Source: Anoplopoma fimbria (lineage: Eukaryota > Chordata > Actinopteri > Perciformes > Anoplopomatidae). From it: DNA of 64,000 bases. This document shows, piece by piece, positions 47,401 to 60,313 of the stretch. The translations under genes and the position numbers were made by a program. The notes below the pieces were generated by a model, which saw only the letters and a program-made list of their open reading frames with translations, did no database searches and was not told where the DNA came from. Positions within the stretch are counted from its first letter, which is position 1. Each line of letters starts with the position of its first letter. The stretch spans positions 22,943,613-23,007,612 of the forward strand of contig NC_072466.1 of NCBI RefSeq assembly GCF_027596085.1, in the 5' to 3' direction.

Positions 47401-49664
47401 GCGATTTAAAGGAGCGGTGATTAGCCCTGGCAATCTGTGACTGACGTGAGACAATGATGCGACCTGGCAGAATGTGATGGAGATGGAATGGCTCTGGTCC
47501 GGATACTGATGTAGCCAATTCTAGTCGCTGTATCAACACGATTAACTGAGGTGTGGATGTAGTGTTCCCATCAGGCAGACACTGGATATGGAATATGAAC
47601 ATGAGATCTACCTGGGAGATTTGTTGAATATGATCAGCATCACTGGAACAGCGGAATAGAATTTATTTTCGGACAATTTATTGCTGTCTGAGAACAAAGC
47701 AGCGTGCCAAGCAGGCCAACTGGGGAAACAGTTGGTTGTTCATGACATCACTGGAGACTGACACACTGCCTCTGGTCAACATATTAGATTCTATCCAATG
47801 TGTAATGATTTTCAAGGATTGTTCACCATTTTTTGTGTGCAATTGAACCCATTGCTGTTGCACAACAAGCCAACTAAACAGTCAGAGAAAGGGGTTAATG
47901 AAGCACAGATGATACGTCCTGCTGAGCTGCGCCACTCGCCAAAAGCCTGATGGAGATTTGAACACCCTTTATGCATAAACCCGAGCAGAGGGCCTGTCAG
48001 AGGGAATCAGAAGGTGCTTGATGGCTGGAAACAGTTAAAAGGTTTTAGTTTTTTTATGTAAGCACCGCATGGCTAATTAGCTCGACGCATATGTCGACTC
48101 CTGCCTCAGGGCTGCCCGTACACCTTGAGGCCCCCCTTCCCGATCTCCTCCAATCCCTGGGACGTTGGCAGGGGCTGTCAATCCCCCGCTGACATCCTAC
48201 ACGCGGCAGTGTCACTCTCAGCGGGGCACGGTGGTTGGACGCTCCTCTGCTCTTGATACCTTTTCTTTGCTGGAAGGCGTGCACATGGGTCCAAGGTCGC
48301 CGCGTCAAAGAGGAGCTGATCATCGCCAGAGCCTGACGGAACGAGGAGGTGATTGGCGCAAGCGTTGTTCAGCCGGGGGAAGATATCTCGACAATCTCTG
48401 CAGTGTTTTCATGACTCAGAGTCTCATCCCTTGCACATTACTCAGCTCTAACCTCTACCTGCCACCTCCCTCCCTCTGCTCCTCCCCCTCAGGGCCCCTG
48501 CTAGTCCAGCTGTGAAATGAGATGACAAGGTTTTTTTTCCTGTGTGGACGGGTTGTCCCGGCTTCAGCCTTGAAGGGATGATGGTGTTGTTTACCCTGGT
48601 GTATGTATGCTGTGCATAATTTGCTGATTAAATTACTTATTACTCTTTTCATCTGTGTGAGCCAAATAAAAGCACCCAGCTTAGGTCATTTATCTCCTGT
48701 TGGATCTTGGGAAAGAGGCGGTTGCTGTTCCGCAGGATGATCAGGTGTCGACTGAAACAGATTCAGGTACAGATTATTTAGAGATGAGGGAGGATTTGGT
48801 TTAGCTGCTGTCTAAGTTCTTCAAGGGGGAGCTTGACTTCAGCCGCAAGCTGTGTCCTTAGATCAATTTCAAAGGCACAGTTTGAGGTTTTACGAAATAA
48901 GCTTATTCACTTTCTTTTCAAAAGTCATTGAGAGGATTAATTTCAATCTGTGTTTTTAGGTCGGTGCTGGAGTCATGGAGCCTATAAAAGAAGGAACGGT
49001 CGTTACGTCACTGAACCCACATTGGTGCCAAGCCGGTGGGCTTCTTAGTGTATTTGATTGTAAAATAACTTTCTTTGTTATCAATACGTTAGCCAGCTCT
49101 CTCGATAATCTTTACTATCAACGTAAGGAAGTGAGGTTAATGCCCCTGCTGTTGAGGATGTGATTTGCGCAATAAACATTGCTTAATGTGAGAAATAATT
49201 TCATGGTCTCAGCTTGATCCAGTGGCGAGACAACACTGATAAAAGTGGAGGTGAGCCAGGATGCAGAGACTGCTGAAAAAACAAGTGGGGTTCTAACTCC
49301 AGAATGAGATTACTCACTCAGCCTGGCACCCTTCCAAGCTAATGGTGCTTGGCGACAGGTCGCCAGGTAACAGGGTTTGTCCACATGCTGGTGGGCCATA
49401 AGTACCACCTGTGTATTGACAATAATGATCAACTTCTGGCCAATCAGTAGAAAATCAAGATTGTCGAAGACTCTTTTGATGAGCGATGAAAAAAGTGGTC
49501 AAATGTTTATGACAGACAAACCTGGGCATGTCATTGAGTGACTTTCCAAGGTTCATGCTGTTTTGGATTTTCTGAAGTCAATGGCTGAGTGAAAATATCT
49601 TGACTATAACTCTTAGAAAGAAAGGTGCTAGCTCGAACTAAATTGGATTTTTCTGCTTTTCCCC
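47401..49664. other. Gene-free stretch with a GC-rich block
   Basis: The segment 48060-48500 is GC-richer with open frames on both strands (48054-48515) but no motifs. It could be a regulatory or conserved block. Confidence 0.45.
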
Positions 49665-49945
49665 AAAGGTTTATAAAGGTTCGACCTGGAACCGTTTCAG
49701 AGGGTTCTACCAAGAACCTAAAACATAGGGTTATACCTAGAACCATCTGTCAAAGATGAAACAATGATTTTTGAAATCAATAACATTTATGCTTTCAACA
49801 ATCCTTGAATAACTACTTCCAAAAAGGGTTCTCAATGGACCCCTTAGTCTTACAAAGAACCCTTTAAAAACATTTCTTCCAAAAATGGTTCTTCAGAAGC
49901 AACTGGTTCTGAGTCCTTTCGAAAGAACCCTTTCGGAACCCTTAT
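49665..49945. repeat. Repeat region rich in GGTTCT/AGAACC
   Basis: agggttctaccaagaacct (a perfect short palindrome around a 3-base centre), aagggttctcaatggacccc, aaagaaccctttaaaaac, atggttcttcagaagcaac and gaaagaaccctttcggaacc alternate through the region. This is a self-complementary pattern known to me from fish interspersed repeats. Confidence 0.55.
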
Positions 49946-51318
49946 TCCTAAAAGTTGGTCTTAATAGCTTTGGAAAAGATACATTTTTGAAAATGTAATA
50001 TCTTTTTTTATTTCAGCACTAACAATAATACACATAAATGTTAGAGACAGACACAAATAAAGAGTTTAATCTAGTAGGGCCTCTTTAAAATGAAGAGCCA
50101 CTTCTGCATCTAAAAAGTGAAGCATCAGGCATTGTAGTAGCAGAAACAGTTATCTGTGTGGGTGGTAAAATGTCCAGTTAGAGTGCTTACAGTACTTCAC
50201 AGGGCCCATCAAAATGGCACGCAGCGTCTAGACCACAGTATGGAAGTTCAAGAAGTGTGCGGACTACTTCTGATCTGAGTAAATACGGCTTCCCCCGGAT
50301 ATTTGGAAATAGATGTTTTGAGCTGACAAGCGAGCATTTGGAAGGATGCCCATTCTTGTCGCTTCCCCTGTCTGCACTTGGTGAAGAGAGGCAGCTGTGC
50401 TCAGCGCGGGGAACAACAGCACGTCAGGGTAATAGAAGAAAATCAGATGAACTGAAGCTATGGAGGCAAGCTGCTGCAGGGAGTGCTGGGAATTGAGCGC
50501 GGATGCAACCGGCGGTGCTCTGAGGCCCGGCTACACCACCCTGCCTGTCTGTCAGTCTGCCTGTGGGGCCAAAGCCAGACACCAAACAGCTCCCTGCTCC
50601 ACCCCTAGAGCGAGAGACACAGAGGAGAACATGGAGCCGGTTGGTTGTTAGGACACCAGTGTCTCCTCTGGAGGAGGGTGGAGGGGTAGTTTGCTCAGCA
50701 GCTGTTGGAGGCAAACAGCTGCTCCGGAGACCTATCCTCTCGCAGGTGGAGAGAGCACCTCCCATAACACGAGTCCTCGCCAGCACCTCCCTGTTCCCCA
50801 TAACACATGCCTCCTGCTAATAAATCCTGTTATTGCACATTTCTCTGAAGCTCAAAACAGGCCTTCTTACTTAATCTCGTTAGTTGTCGCCATGTGCAGC
50901 GATAAAGGGAAAGATGTGACACGAAGCGCGCAATCACATCAGCCTGCTAGAAATAGCTAGTGAAAGAATGAAACGTGACACCCGGCTTAAGCAGGGGTAA
51001 ATGGTTAATTTTCCAAGTTCAGACATGATCTTCAGAGCTGCATCACATAGACATTTTGAAGATTGGTCTCTATGTACTGGAAAAACAGTATATTTTTGGT
51101 ATATGCAGAACAGAAAAAGTACCTTGACATAATAAAAAGTAATTTTGAAACTTATTTGCTGTTATCTTCATAAAATAATACAGCACATGCAATTAATTAG
51201 GAATTCCTCATATACATCTTCGCACCTTTTCGCGATCTATGTTTGTATAAACTTTGAGGAAAGACCGCATTCTCAGTTGTGATGAGAAATTAGAAATTTA
51301 ATGTTGAACATAGGCCAT
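49946..51318. other. Gene-free stretch with a GC-rich block
   Basis: 50390-50830 is the GC-richest part, with overlapping frames on three frames and both strands, the pattern of GC-rich non-coding DNA. No promoter motif or exon could be supported. Confidence 0.45.
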
Positions 51319-51642
51319 AGGGACGGGCGATACCAAACTTTTTAACTAAACATGATAAAAATACTTTTTGGCACTATCTTAATGGTACCGGTACTGATAT
51401 CAATCATTTATAAATTAAGAACTAAATTAGGAAATGACTAAAGTAAATAAAGAAGAAAAAAAAAGACCATTACACTTCAAAGCAAATTCCATGACACATA
51501 CTGGCCAGTTAATTATGTCAAGGATGTTTGGGCAAAATATGATACAAAAGTAATGAAAATGTTTGAAAGTGATGCAGGCACCCAGCTTAGTAGCTTGTGA
51601 TTGTCAAAGTGTCGATCCTGCAGTATCTATCTGCCCGTCCCT
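51319..51642. mobile_element. Short MITE with agggacgggc inverted ends
   Basis: Left agggacgggcgatac and right gtatctatctgcccgtccct are inverse of each other, with a 4-bp insertion in the right arm. The unit is 324 bp, AT-rich inside and non-coding. The ends resemble fish hAT MITEs starting (C)AGGG(A/C)(T/C)GGGCGATA. No target duplication could be seen. Confidence 0.65.
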
Positions 51643-51856
51643 GACATGCCATATTGTGATGCTCTGATAGACATGATACATTGTAAATTACCTGATTAGA
51701 TACAGTTGTTTGCAGTTGGCATTCTATACAAGATGTAGAGCACAGAATTAGCAACATATGGCATTATGGGTTAAGATATGTTTGCAGTAAAACAGTGAGA
51801 AAATGGAGCCTATGGAGATCTATAGTATATATTCATAAGTAGTGTGTTGTGTATGC

Positions 51857-52059
51857 TGGTTACAGACCGCTCTACGTCAGTATTACCTGTAACACCGCTG
51901 AACGGCATGCTGGGCACATGTAAAATGGCATCCTGGGTACAGCCCTCTCTCCGTCGCTTGCGACAATATTAACTGTTACAATGCCGAACGGCATGCTGGG
52001 TGCAGCTCACTCTCCTTTGCTCGCTAAAATATACAACTGTTTCACAGCTGAACGGCCCA
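51857..52059. repeat. Three degenerate tandem units of about 62 bp
   Basis: The core (c/t)gaacggcatgctggg recurs at 51898 and 51984, and as ctgaacggccca at 52048. The sequence between cores is also related: ctgggtacagccctctctcc (from 51932) matches ctgggtgcagctcactctcc (from 51995), each followed by an aatat and ctgtt segment. About 25 extra bases follow the first core. No similarity to a known family was recognised. Confidence 0.65.
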
Positions 52060-52427
52060 CAGAGGAATTCTCTGATTTCTGACCAGCCGACACATGATCA
52101 GATGTCCCTCTTTGACTCAATGAATGTTGGATGTCTGGACATATCAGCAGAAGGATCAGGCATGTAAAAAAGATTATTCTCTGTGAAATTAAAACACATG
52201 ATGCAGTTTCAAGTGTGTCTATGCTTTACATTAAACACTGGCATATTTTGGGAGTGTTTGTACTCCCTTTTGGCATCGTGTGCTCGAAAGCAGAGAGCAA
52301 AGAGGAGAGGAGATCACGATGACGGCAGAGTGTTTGAAGTAATGTGTACTCAGCTGTATGTTCTCTCTTGTCATTCATCTGAACTTCTCAAAGGAGTGTC
52401 TTTGCGTTTGTCTTTGTGAGCAGGGTA

Positions 52428-52459
<32 letters not shown>

Positions 52460-53077
52460 CGTCTGTGAGTTGTGTTAAAGCAAGTGCGCTCTACTGACAG
52501 GGCCTTGAGATAAAAAACCTTGTTCTTTTCCCGTTTGTCTCCCATCTCAAAGTTTATCATTGTTGTCTCATTCGGTGTTTGAAGGTCACTCAGCAGCTGT
52601 GAGTGAAGCCAGGTCCCTTCCTTCCTGAATCCTCAACATTCACTCCTTGTGTTGTATACCTCTGCTGTCGTGTCGGAGCTGCGCGAGACACTCTGGCAAA
52701 AGGCTTGTTTAGTAATTAACTCGCTCTGGGATTACATGAGAGGTCAACGGCTCCCGCAGCTGCAAAGCCTAGTGCAAACCCACAGGGCTAATCAGGTCTG
52801 GGATTTCTAATACGTGTCTGTTTACCGAGGGGCTGCGGCTCAGAATGCTGTGACAGCAGTCATCAGGATGTGAGAGAGGTTGGGATTCACAATAAGGACG
52901 TTAAGAGGCAGTTTGATGCACTTTAAAGTGCAGCTCAGCATTTTGGTGGATAGTTGTGCGACTTGTTTGATAGCCAGGTTTGCACCTTGGTGCCCTCCTA
53001 AGTCATATATTATTATCTGAAGTAGACATAAAGGAGAGGAACACGCATGCATACTTTTGCCTGTGTGTATTTCTTAC
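52060..53077. other. Gene-free stretch
   Basis: Contains the (GT)13 run. Otherwise nothing recognised. Confidence 0.5.
52433..52458. repeat. Microsatellite (GT)13
   Basis: Perfect dinucleotide run of 26 bases. Confidence 0.95.
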
Positions 53078-53479
53078 CAATGTCGGGGGTAATCTAAGAG
53101 TAGAAAGTAATATAATACATTACTAATAGGATTTTTGCAATATTACTACATTTACTATGTTGAGTGAATTGTTTTGAATTTTCCTTTCTTTCAATCATCC
53201 ACACTGCACCACTTACGGCAGTGCACCACCATAAAAAAAGGCTATAAGCAGGCATCCAATGGGTGGTGTCACAACTACTACGTCCACTTCTTATAAACCG
53301 TCTGCGGGTGATATGTTGTTAAGACATTACCATCTTTTATTTAATAATCCCTAGTTGTACTTCAGCGGTTATTATGGTGGAAGTAACGCAAAAGTAAGGG
53401 CATTACTCTACACAAACAGTACTTCTGTAAAGTAACTCAAATGAAAGTAACTATAGTAATATGTATTGGCCAACACTGT
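53078..53479. mobile_element. hAT-type MITE remnant with cagtgttgg end
   Basis: The right end, read inversely, is cagtgttggccaatacatat followed by tagttactttcatttgag, a typical fish hAT MITE start. The left end around aatgtcgggggtaatctaag is its degenerate partner. Internal blocks of agtaac/gttact support it. About 400 bp, non-coding. Confidence 0.5.
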
Positions 53480-55746
53480 TTCTTATCTACAGTAGATGCT
53501 CCCTGTAAAGTACACAGTGGCAGAAGATGCCAGAGTAGAGTTGGTTCTGCAGCGACGGATGAGAAATAATGTAGGTGTAATATCACAAAATGGCCGCCTG
53601 GTATAGAGGAGTGGAGGGGAGGTCAGCGGAGGGCGCAGCTCTAAGATGAACAGCAGAACCATTCCCTTGTGCATAAGCAGAGATCAATAACAATAATAAA
53701 GCATATAGTGGTGAATTATTCATCAACCGTCTCTCTGCAGTGTGAGCCAGAGTACACTGCAGCTGCTCTCTGTCTCCATCAAACTCTGGAGAGCTTAATT
53801 CCACTAACAAAGAGCCAAATGCATATACTTAACTTTGTTTTTATTCTCACATGTAAATGCGATTGAAGGCGGGATGACTTCATCTTCTATCGCAGACAGT
53901 CTTTGGAGTGTGCACCAGTTCTGTCACAGGATAAGACGTGTAAAGGCTGCTTGAAGTAGTCTGTGGTGACTGACTTTTATAGTTGAAGAGTCAGGGAAAT
54001 GCTCTGCGCCCCAAAACATTGGAGATTTATTGCATTTTGCGTCTTGGCTCTTATTCATCGTTTTATCCATAATGTCTGTTGGTCAAGACAACATCAAGAA
54101 CAACCCTTCTGTTGTAGAGATTTGCGAAAAAGCGAACGCCACCAAGAACGACGTCATTCAGACAATCCTACTGTAGCTTCAGCTTAACAGAACAGGTCTC
54201 AAACACTTGGCTCTGACTGAAAGACAATACTGGATTAGAAAAACATATTTTAGTGTACTGTTAAGATGTAAAATGGGAAAGTTTGTGACCCGACCAGTGG
54301 GCGGGGCTTGATTTTGGCTTGACTGTTGAATTCAACATGGTGGCCAGGTCACAAAAATTAAAATGAGCCGGAGGAACCGGATTTTTTCAAGGAGTACTTG
54401 TCTCATGTACTACTGTCATTATATAGTGACAGTTTTGAGCAAATATGAAAAAACTATTTTACCATCTGCATCTTTAAACTAAGCATACTGAACATAGTGG
54501 TATTAAAAGTACAATATCTACATTGAAAAACTTCAATTTCAGTTGGGTGGGTTGAAATTGAAGTTTTCAAGTAAAGTAATGTAAAGTACCTCCTTTACCT
54601 TTATTAAAAGTCATGTTTTTATCTTTTTAACAAGCAATGAGTAATTAGAAATGTGTTACATTTAGTAACTTGCTGAAATAGTCTCCATGAATTAGAGTGA
54701 GAGTGGACACACGATACTAGAGTTGTCCTTTAATAGTTATACCTGGTAGAGATGAATACAAGAATAAAATGGGTCAATATCCGAAACGTTTTCATGGCTT
54801 GGACAACAATTTATAGTATATATGTAAAGTATATGTGATGCTTTTCTGAGAACAGCGTTTTCAGTAACACAATGAACTAACCAATTAGAAGGGAATCTAA
54901 TGAGAGCTCAGCTTTGGTCTCCTATTTTTACCAGAGCCCTCATGTCCTCCTCTGAAAATGTAAAAACAGAGCATTGCGGATTGTAAAAACAGCACAGCAA
55001 GTGTCTTGATAACTAAACAGTTTTGTTTTTTGCAGTGTCACCGCAAAATTACCACTTTTCTTTTCATCAAGCTCATATACTCCACGTTCCAGTATTTGGA
55101 AACTAATTATAGTTGTTATCAGGCCTGTAAACAGCATCGCTTTTCAGTGTTTTTAATTACACACAAAAAGGCACGTCAGCGTTCCCCTAATCGCCTAAAG
55201 TTTTTTAATCGAAGTGTTTCTGCTGAGCTCCTTCTCAGCCCATTAGCTCGGACGGCTGCGAGCTCTCCTATGATTGATCGCTCATGACATTTGTCGGTTA
55301 AAACTGTGTGATGGGGGGGAAGTAGCAAATTATCTGCTTTTCATTTCATCACAGTTTTGCTTGTAGTGAAGGCAGAGGGACGGTGGATGGGTGATCTGAG
55401 ACGCGTAAAGGTCAGGAGATGAGATGAGAGGAAGGGATAAAATGACAGATGAGGGTGCTCTACGTCATGGACCAGAATATCTGAGTCTTTTGGATTAATC
55501 TCTGACACGTCCTAAATTATGATCAGCCCTCTCTCGCATTATTGAGTTTGGAGCCATGAGTCCATTCTGTTGCCTTCTCTCTCATTTCGCCTGTTTAAAG
55601 TGGCAGACAATGTGCCTGGTGCCATGGCGACACGTCATATGGACATAAAATATGGAGGCCAGTAGGTCCAGCTGTGGCAACAGGCTGGTTGCACTTGACT
55701 TCAGTGCGAGCTGCCGGATCGGATAGTTATCGGATATCTTTCGTGG
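53480..55746. other. Gene-free stretch
   Basis: Short frames at 53483-53866 and 54940-55287 lack motifs. A gtaaagtaatgtaaagtacc patch lies near 54570. Confidence 0.5.
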
Positions 55747-55800
55747 TCAAAGGAGTGGCTGTAAAATGGTGGATAAACACATTTTTACATTTTACATTTT
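55747..55800 (+). repeat. Dispersed repeat family M, fragment
   Basis: aaaggagtggctgtaaaatg followed by gtggataaacacatttt matches 13258-13296. It is followed by a short ttttaca run and then the family F MITE. Confidence 0.5.
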
Positions 55801-55970
55801 ACATTTGATAAATTATCCGGATTGTGCCCACAGTTTTCTAAAATAAGATAAAAAAATCACTGTATATGGCCTTGCTTGGAGTATCGCAATACATCAGAAT
55901 ATATTGAATCGATACCCCTGTATCATAATACGTATCGTATCAAAAGATGTTTGCCAAAACACAACCCTAT
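55800..55970. repeat. MITE remnant, family F (copy 2)
   Basis: gtatcgcaatacatcagaat, atattgaatcgatacccctg and the terminal gtttgccaaaacacaaccct match the copy at 30.84-31.0 kb. That end is the inverse of the aggggtgt...gcaaa start of copy 1, giving a terminal inverted repeat. Confidence 0.6.
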
Positions 55971-57254
55971 GTACAATACATGCAGTACGATACTTCCACT
56001 GAAATTTATTCATTCATGAAGGGCAGTTCCCTTTATGAAATTTAAATTGGTTGAACATTCAGAAACACATGTGACACTTACATAGACGTACAAAAGCAGT
56101 CATGACAATTTAAAGTATCACATTATATCCACTGGATTCAGATCTTATTTAGCAGCACTGATTTAATTTCATCAACAGAATAGCCTGATGTTTAAAATAA
56201 TTTTACAGCCTAATGTGTTTAAATGGTGACACTTTATATGGTGTGTCTGAGGGCAGAAGCTGGAATTCTCTGTTAAAACATGTAAGGTGTCAGACCGGAT
56301 ACTGTTACCAAGTCTGAGCATGCTCTTTTTTGTGAGCTGGTTGAAAGGAGCGTGCCACAGGTGGCCCAATAATCTTCGTACAAATTTGGATTTGATTATA
56401 TAGTTTAGTTTTAAGTTCCACAGATGGGCCACTGAGCCAGATGGTACTTCTGTGGAACTCTGAATTGCTGCCTTAGAAAATACAGAAAAATAATCTGGCT
56501 CCAAAAGATCCTAAGTCTACAAAGAAAGTAAATGTGCTGCTGTATCTTCTTACGTGCAAGATGTGTTGGCAACTGCTTGCCAGATTTGCATAAAATTTCA
56601 TAGCCTCCAGAGGATTATTCCCATTGATTTAGATGATCTCCATGCTTTTTGTCAAAATAACAATAATCTTTTTGTAAATGTGTGCTGGGAGTCCCCACTC
56701 CCCAGAGGATGAACCCTTGGGTTTTTTGCCAGGTATTTCAACTTTAACTTTCCAAAAGAAAAAGAAAACTTTAATGAATAGATTTCCAGAAATAACTGAG
56801 GAAATTCATGAACCATTTATCCTTTCCATTTTGGTCACTGCAGTGGGGTAACAAACTGATTAAAGCGAGCCTGTGCAGGTTTTGTAGAATAGTGGTCACT
56901 GTGGCCACATGTTCCAATAACAGGACAATGGTGAATGTTAAATAATTTAACAGTAGCTACAAGTTACTGCAATAATCTTTTAACTGGCTATGAAATAGTC
57001 TCAATTTAATACTGATGCCTCTGTATGATCTACATATGTAAACGAGACCATTAGCAAGTAGAACGCGCAAAATCAGATGAAATTATTTATGGGAAGCAGG
57101 TTTTGCAGCTTGGTTTTGCAGGTGGTGAGCTCCGCCCCCCGGCAGCAGCAGTTCATCCTCAGGCCAGGAGCAGAGCTTTGCCTCCCTGCTCCGCTTGGAG
57201 CCAACACGGAGACACCACGCTGCTGGAGGCCCAGCCCGTATTTACTGGGTCGCC
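55971..57254. other. Gene-free stretch
   Basis: A 110-codon minus frame (56172-56504) looks vaguely like retroelement sequence but carries no diagnostic motif. GC-richer patch at 57120-57250. Confidence 0.45.
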
Positions 57255-57500
57255 TGGAGGAAATTGCAGTTTAGGCAACAAAACTACTTTGTTAAGATAA
57301 GGAAAAACATCATACTTGGGCTTAGGTTTAGGCAAGAAATCCACGAACGGTTAGGTTCAGGTAACAAAACCAACCCTTAGGTTAAGGCAACAACAAGGTG
57401 TTGAACACTGGTCTCCTGGTTGATAGTCTTGGTTGTTGAACCCATCCACTTCCCTTCCCATCCGCCCTAGGTAGTGTTTTTTGGAAATTATTAAGTACGT
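57255..57500. repeat. Dispersed repeat with gttaggcaacaaaacc-like units
   Basis: Variants of tttaggcaacaaaact, ggttcaggtaacaaaaccaa and ggttaaggcaacaacaagg follow each other, then tggtctcctggttgatagtc and acccatccacttcccttccc. Related, more decayed runs occur at 43.85-43.98 kb and near 29.85 kb. Confidence 0.5.
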
Positions 57501-57732
57501 CACTTGCTCCAACTGAGTCAGGTGGATGCATTTAATTTGTGTCTCCACCACAAATAACGCTCCTAATTGACACTCCATTGGCATTTTTTATTTTTTTAAT
57601 ATTTTTGTCCTTCGACACGAACCAGTAGATTGAATTTTGTCCTTATTTCACGAACTACCATGATACTGGGCTGAACCAGAACCAGGCAGACTGTCAGTCC
57701 CTGCTGCGGTTAAATGAGAGGTTTTCAAAAGG

Positions 57733-57800
57733 GATTCTTTTGTCCACAGGGACTGCCAAAATGATCACAAAATGGAAGTTCCTCGTAGTAGCTTTGAGTA
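57733..57800 (+). repeat. Fragment shared with the 37.4 kb region
   Basis: ttcttttgtccacagggact followed by gccaaaatgatcac and ttcctcgtagtagctttgag parallels 37380-37432 (cttttatccacagggggc, gccaaaatcaaag, tctagtaactttaaag). Confidence 0.45.
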
Positions 57801-60313
57801 AAACTTAGTCATAAAGTCAGCGAACTGGCTCAACAATGTCTATGTACAGTTTGCTAAAATCAGCTAACAGTAGCAACTATTAGGTCATCTCAGACCAAGA
57901 AAAACTTCAGCAGCAAAGCACCTGAATGTTGGTTGTTTTTGCAGTCGACTGTATTCATGATGGACTAACATTGCAGCCTTTTCTTAGCTTTGGAGTTTGC
58001 TTCCTAGTCAGTTTCTCTTTGGCATATAAACTGTGCAGCTGAACGCAGCTTATTGCACCTGTGAAACTGTACACTAGGCTCTAAAATAGCTCTCTTGCAA
58101 ATCCCTCACCCTCATGCCAGCTCCCTCTGTATTTGGTCCAGGAAAACAAACTTTTTTTTTTTGTTCAGGCACCCTGTGCCCATGTGCTGCATGAAAAATA
58201 CCGCCCCAAGATTGTTACTGACAGCGCACTTCGATTCTGAAGCGCCCCAAGACAAATGTTCCTTCCCTTGCTGGGGATGTCACTACTTCACGCAGACAGT
58301 TTCACCAATTCGTCTTCTTTCCCCCAGCTGCTTCCTTCTGATGTTTGATCAAAACATAACTATGTCTTGAAGCCCCACTGTAAATTATCTTAGCTCCTTA
58401 AACAAAAAGGTTTTGGCCCAGTGCATAGGTTATGAAAATAACTGCTCCATAATTGATAATTCTGTATGGACCCACTCTCATGCCCACAGCCTGGCACAGC
58501 TCCTTGACAGGGCAAACAATTAATTTCTCTGTTTGCTTATAAATAAGTCATGAAGAAGGTGCAGCTAGGGGTACTCTCTGTTCATTAGAACAACCGAGGA
58601 GTGTCTGGTGAGAGTCCCTGTACATGTCGATAGCCTCCAAAAGAGTTTCAATTTTCCAAAAAGGATTTGACTGTTTAGTTTTCAAAACAAAAGGATGGTA
58701 AACATTCTTGATAATCACATGTTTTATTGTGTTCCTGTTTTGAAGATTTTCTTTAAAACACTCACTGAAAGACAGTGGATGACTTTATTATCTTGTGTCT
58801 TGCCACAAAAAAATAGACTTTATTTCCATTGGAAACAATTTAATTTATAGCTCCCGCTTGATTCAGAGATACAGGCTGTAATGAAAAACATTCCTTTTCT
58901 AAATGGGACCCCACAAACACGAGGCTGGCCCCCTGGCTAACTGGCTTTATTCTTCCGCTTTGTCAGACGGATGAAATTGCAATTGCTCTGCTGGTCCCCC
59001 TTCAGAAGTCACCACGAGGCAATATGAGTGAAATGTTTTCCAGTCACACTGGGGTCAAAAGCTCGCTCTACTTGTTTATGAGATGCTCCAGAGGATCTGC
59101 TCTATTGGTAATGGTCGCAGTAGAGTGCAGTCGGCCCTTTTGTAATAGCGCCACGACTTCTGTATGGATCTGCTATTCCATAATGTGATTTAGCCAGTCA
59201 CACCGTGATAAGCGTGCAGATGCGGAAAGGGCTCAGGTATCGATCTGTGAAAAAAAAAGAAGAAAAACCTGGAGAAATTCTCTTTTCTTTAATTACACTG
59301 AGACAAATATGTCTGTGCTGCGTCTTTATGAGAGGGTGGAGTGCCCTCTTTTGGATAAAGAGATGAATTCTTTCATTTTATCTGAAGGTCAAAACAGCCA
59401 TAAACATCAATATAATGTCTATTTGTGTACCGGTTGTGTCTGTTTACAGATGAACATTTCAGGTCTGTCTTTTCTTTTTCTAAGTTAAGTAGAAATAATG
59501 ATTGATCTAAGGTCTAGGAATGGGTCCCAAATAAAATAAAAGATGGGGATGAAAAAGAATATGATAAGATATCGTAATTCCTTTGAATTTCTTTTTTCAA
59601 ATTTCCATACACTAAATGGGAACTACGTTCATGGGAACTACGTTCATTGGAACTACGCATTCTATCCCATTTGAGCTCATTTTTTGTTTTTTACGTCTTG
59701 CAACTTAGGGCCTTTGTACACCAGGGGAGTGACAAATAAAACCTGTGAATGCAAAATACTTGCCTACAAGTATTATATGTCTAGGGCTTTTATTGTGAAA
59801 GCTAAGAACGGAAGGAGTGGATCTGGTATTCCATTGAAAGGAGTTATTACGTTTTTTTTGTCTTGGAAGGGTCTACCGTCTCTTGGTTTTGTGTTTTGTC
59901 ATAAACATAGGCACCACTCAACCCTTTCAAATGTGACTGGTTGATGCCTTAATTTGCAGTGTGAAAGCTAAGAAAAATCAACCCTGTTCTGAAAAGTAAC
60001 ATCCTAATCAACAAAAATTAGAAATGTACATACTAATGTAATACATTTGTGACCAAACGTCATATATGACATTGCTGTGTCAGAGCTGTGCCCTCATAGC
60101 ACACCTGTACATTATATCAAATCTCATTTGTGAATTTGCAGAAATAAACGAACAAGTGTAACAAAGTGGTGGTTGGTGAAGACAATTTTCTCTAATAGCA
60201 CTGCAGCACTTTTCAGGCTTGTGCGAGTGTGGCTTAATCACTTGTAAGACTTGATGGAGTGTGTGTTAATAAACATTAGGCTGTCTCTCTTCCCCCGGTG
60301 ATTAGTGGTTTAT
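57801..60313. other. Gene-free stretch before hs3st5
   Basis: AT-rich and unique-looking, with the 15-bp tandem repeat at 59.62 kb. It probably lies in the hs3st5 5' intron, given the acceptor at 60330. No exon could be recognised. Confidence 0.5.
59618..59660. repeat. Three tandem copies of a 15-bp unit
   Basis: gggaactacgttcat occurs at 59618-59632 and 59633-59647. A diverged third copy starts at 59648. Confidence 0.9.

Noticed and set aside
50424..50960. Cluster of frames on both strands suggesting an exon or CpG-island promoter
   Set aside because: No consistent frame, no splice consensus or conserved peptide; composition alone explains it.
56172..56504. 110-codon minus frame as a reverse-transcriptase remnant
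   Set aside because: Only a vague resemblance; no catalytic or structural motif of retroelement proteins could be located.
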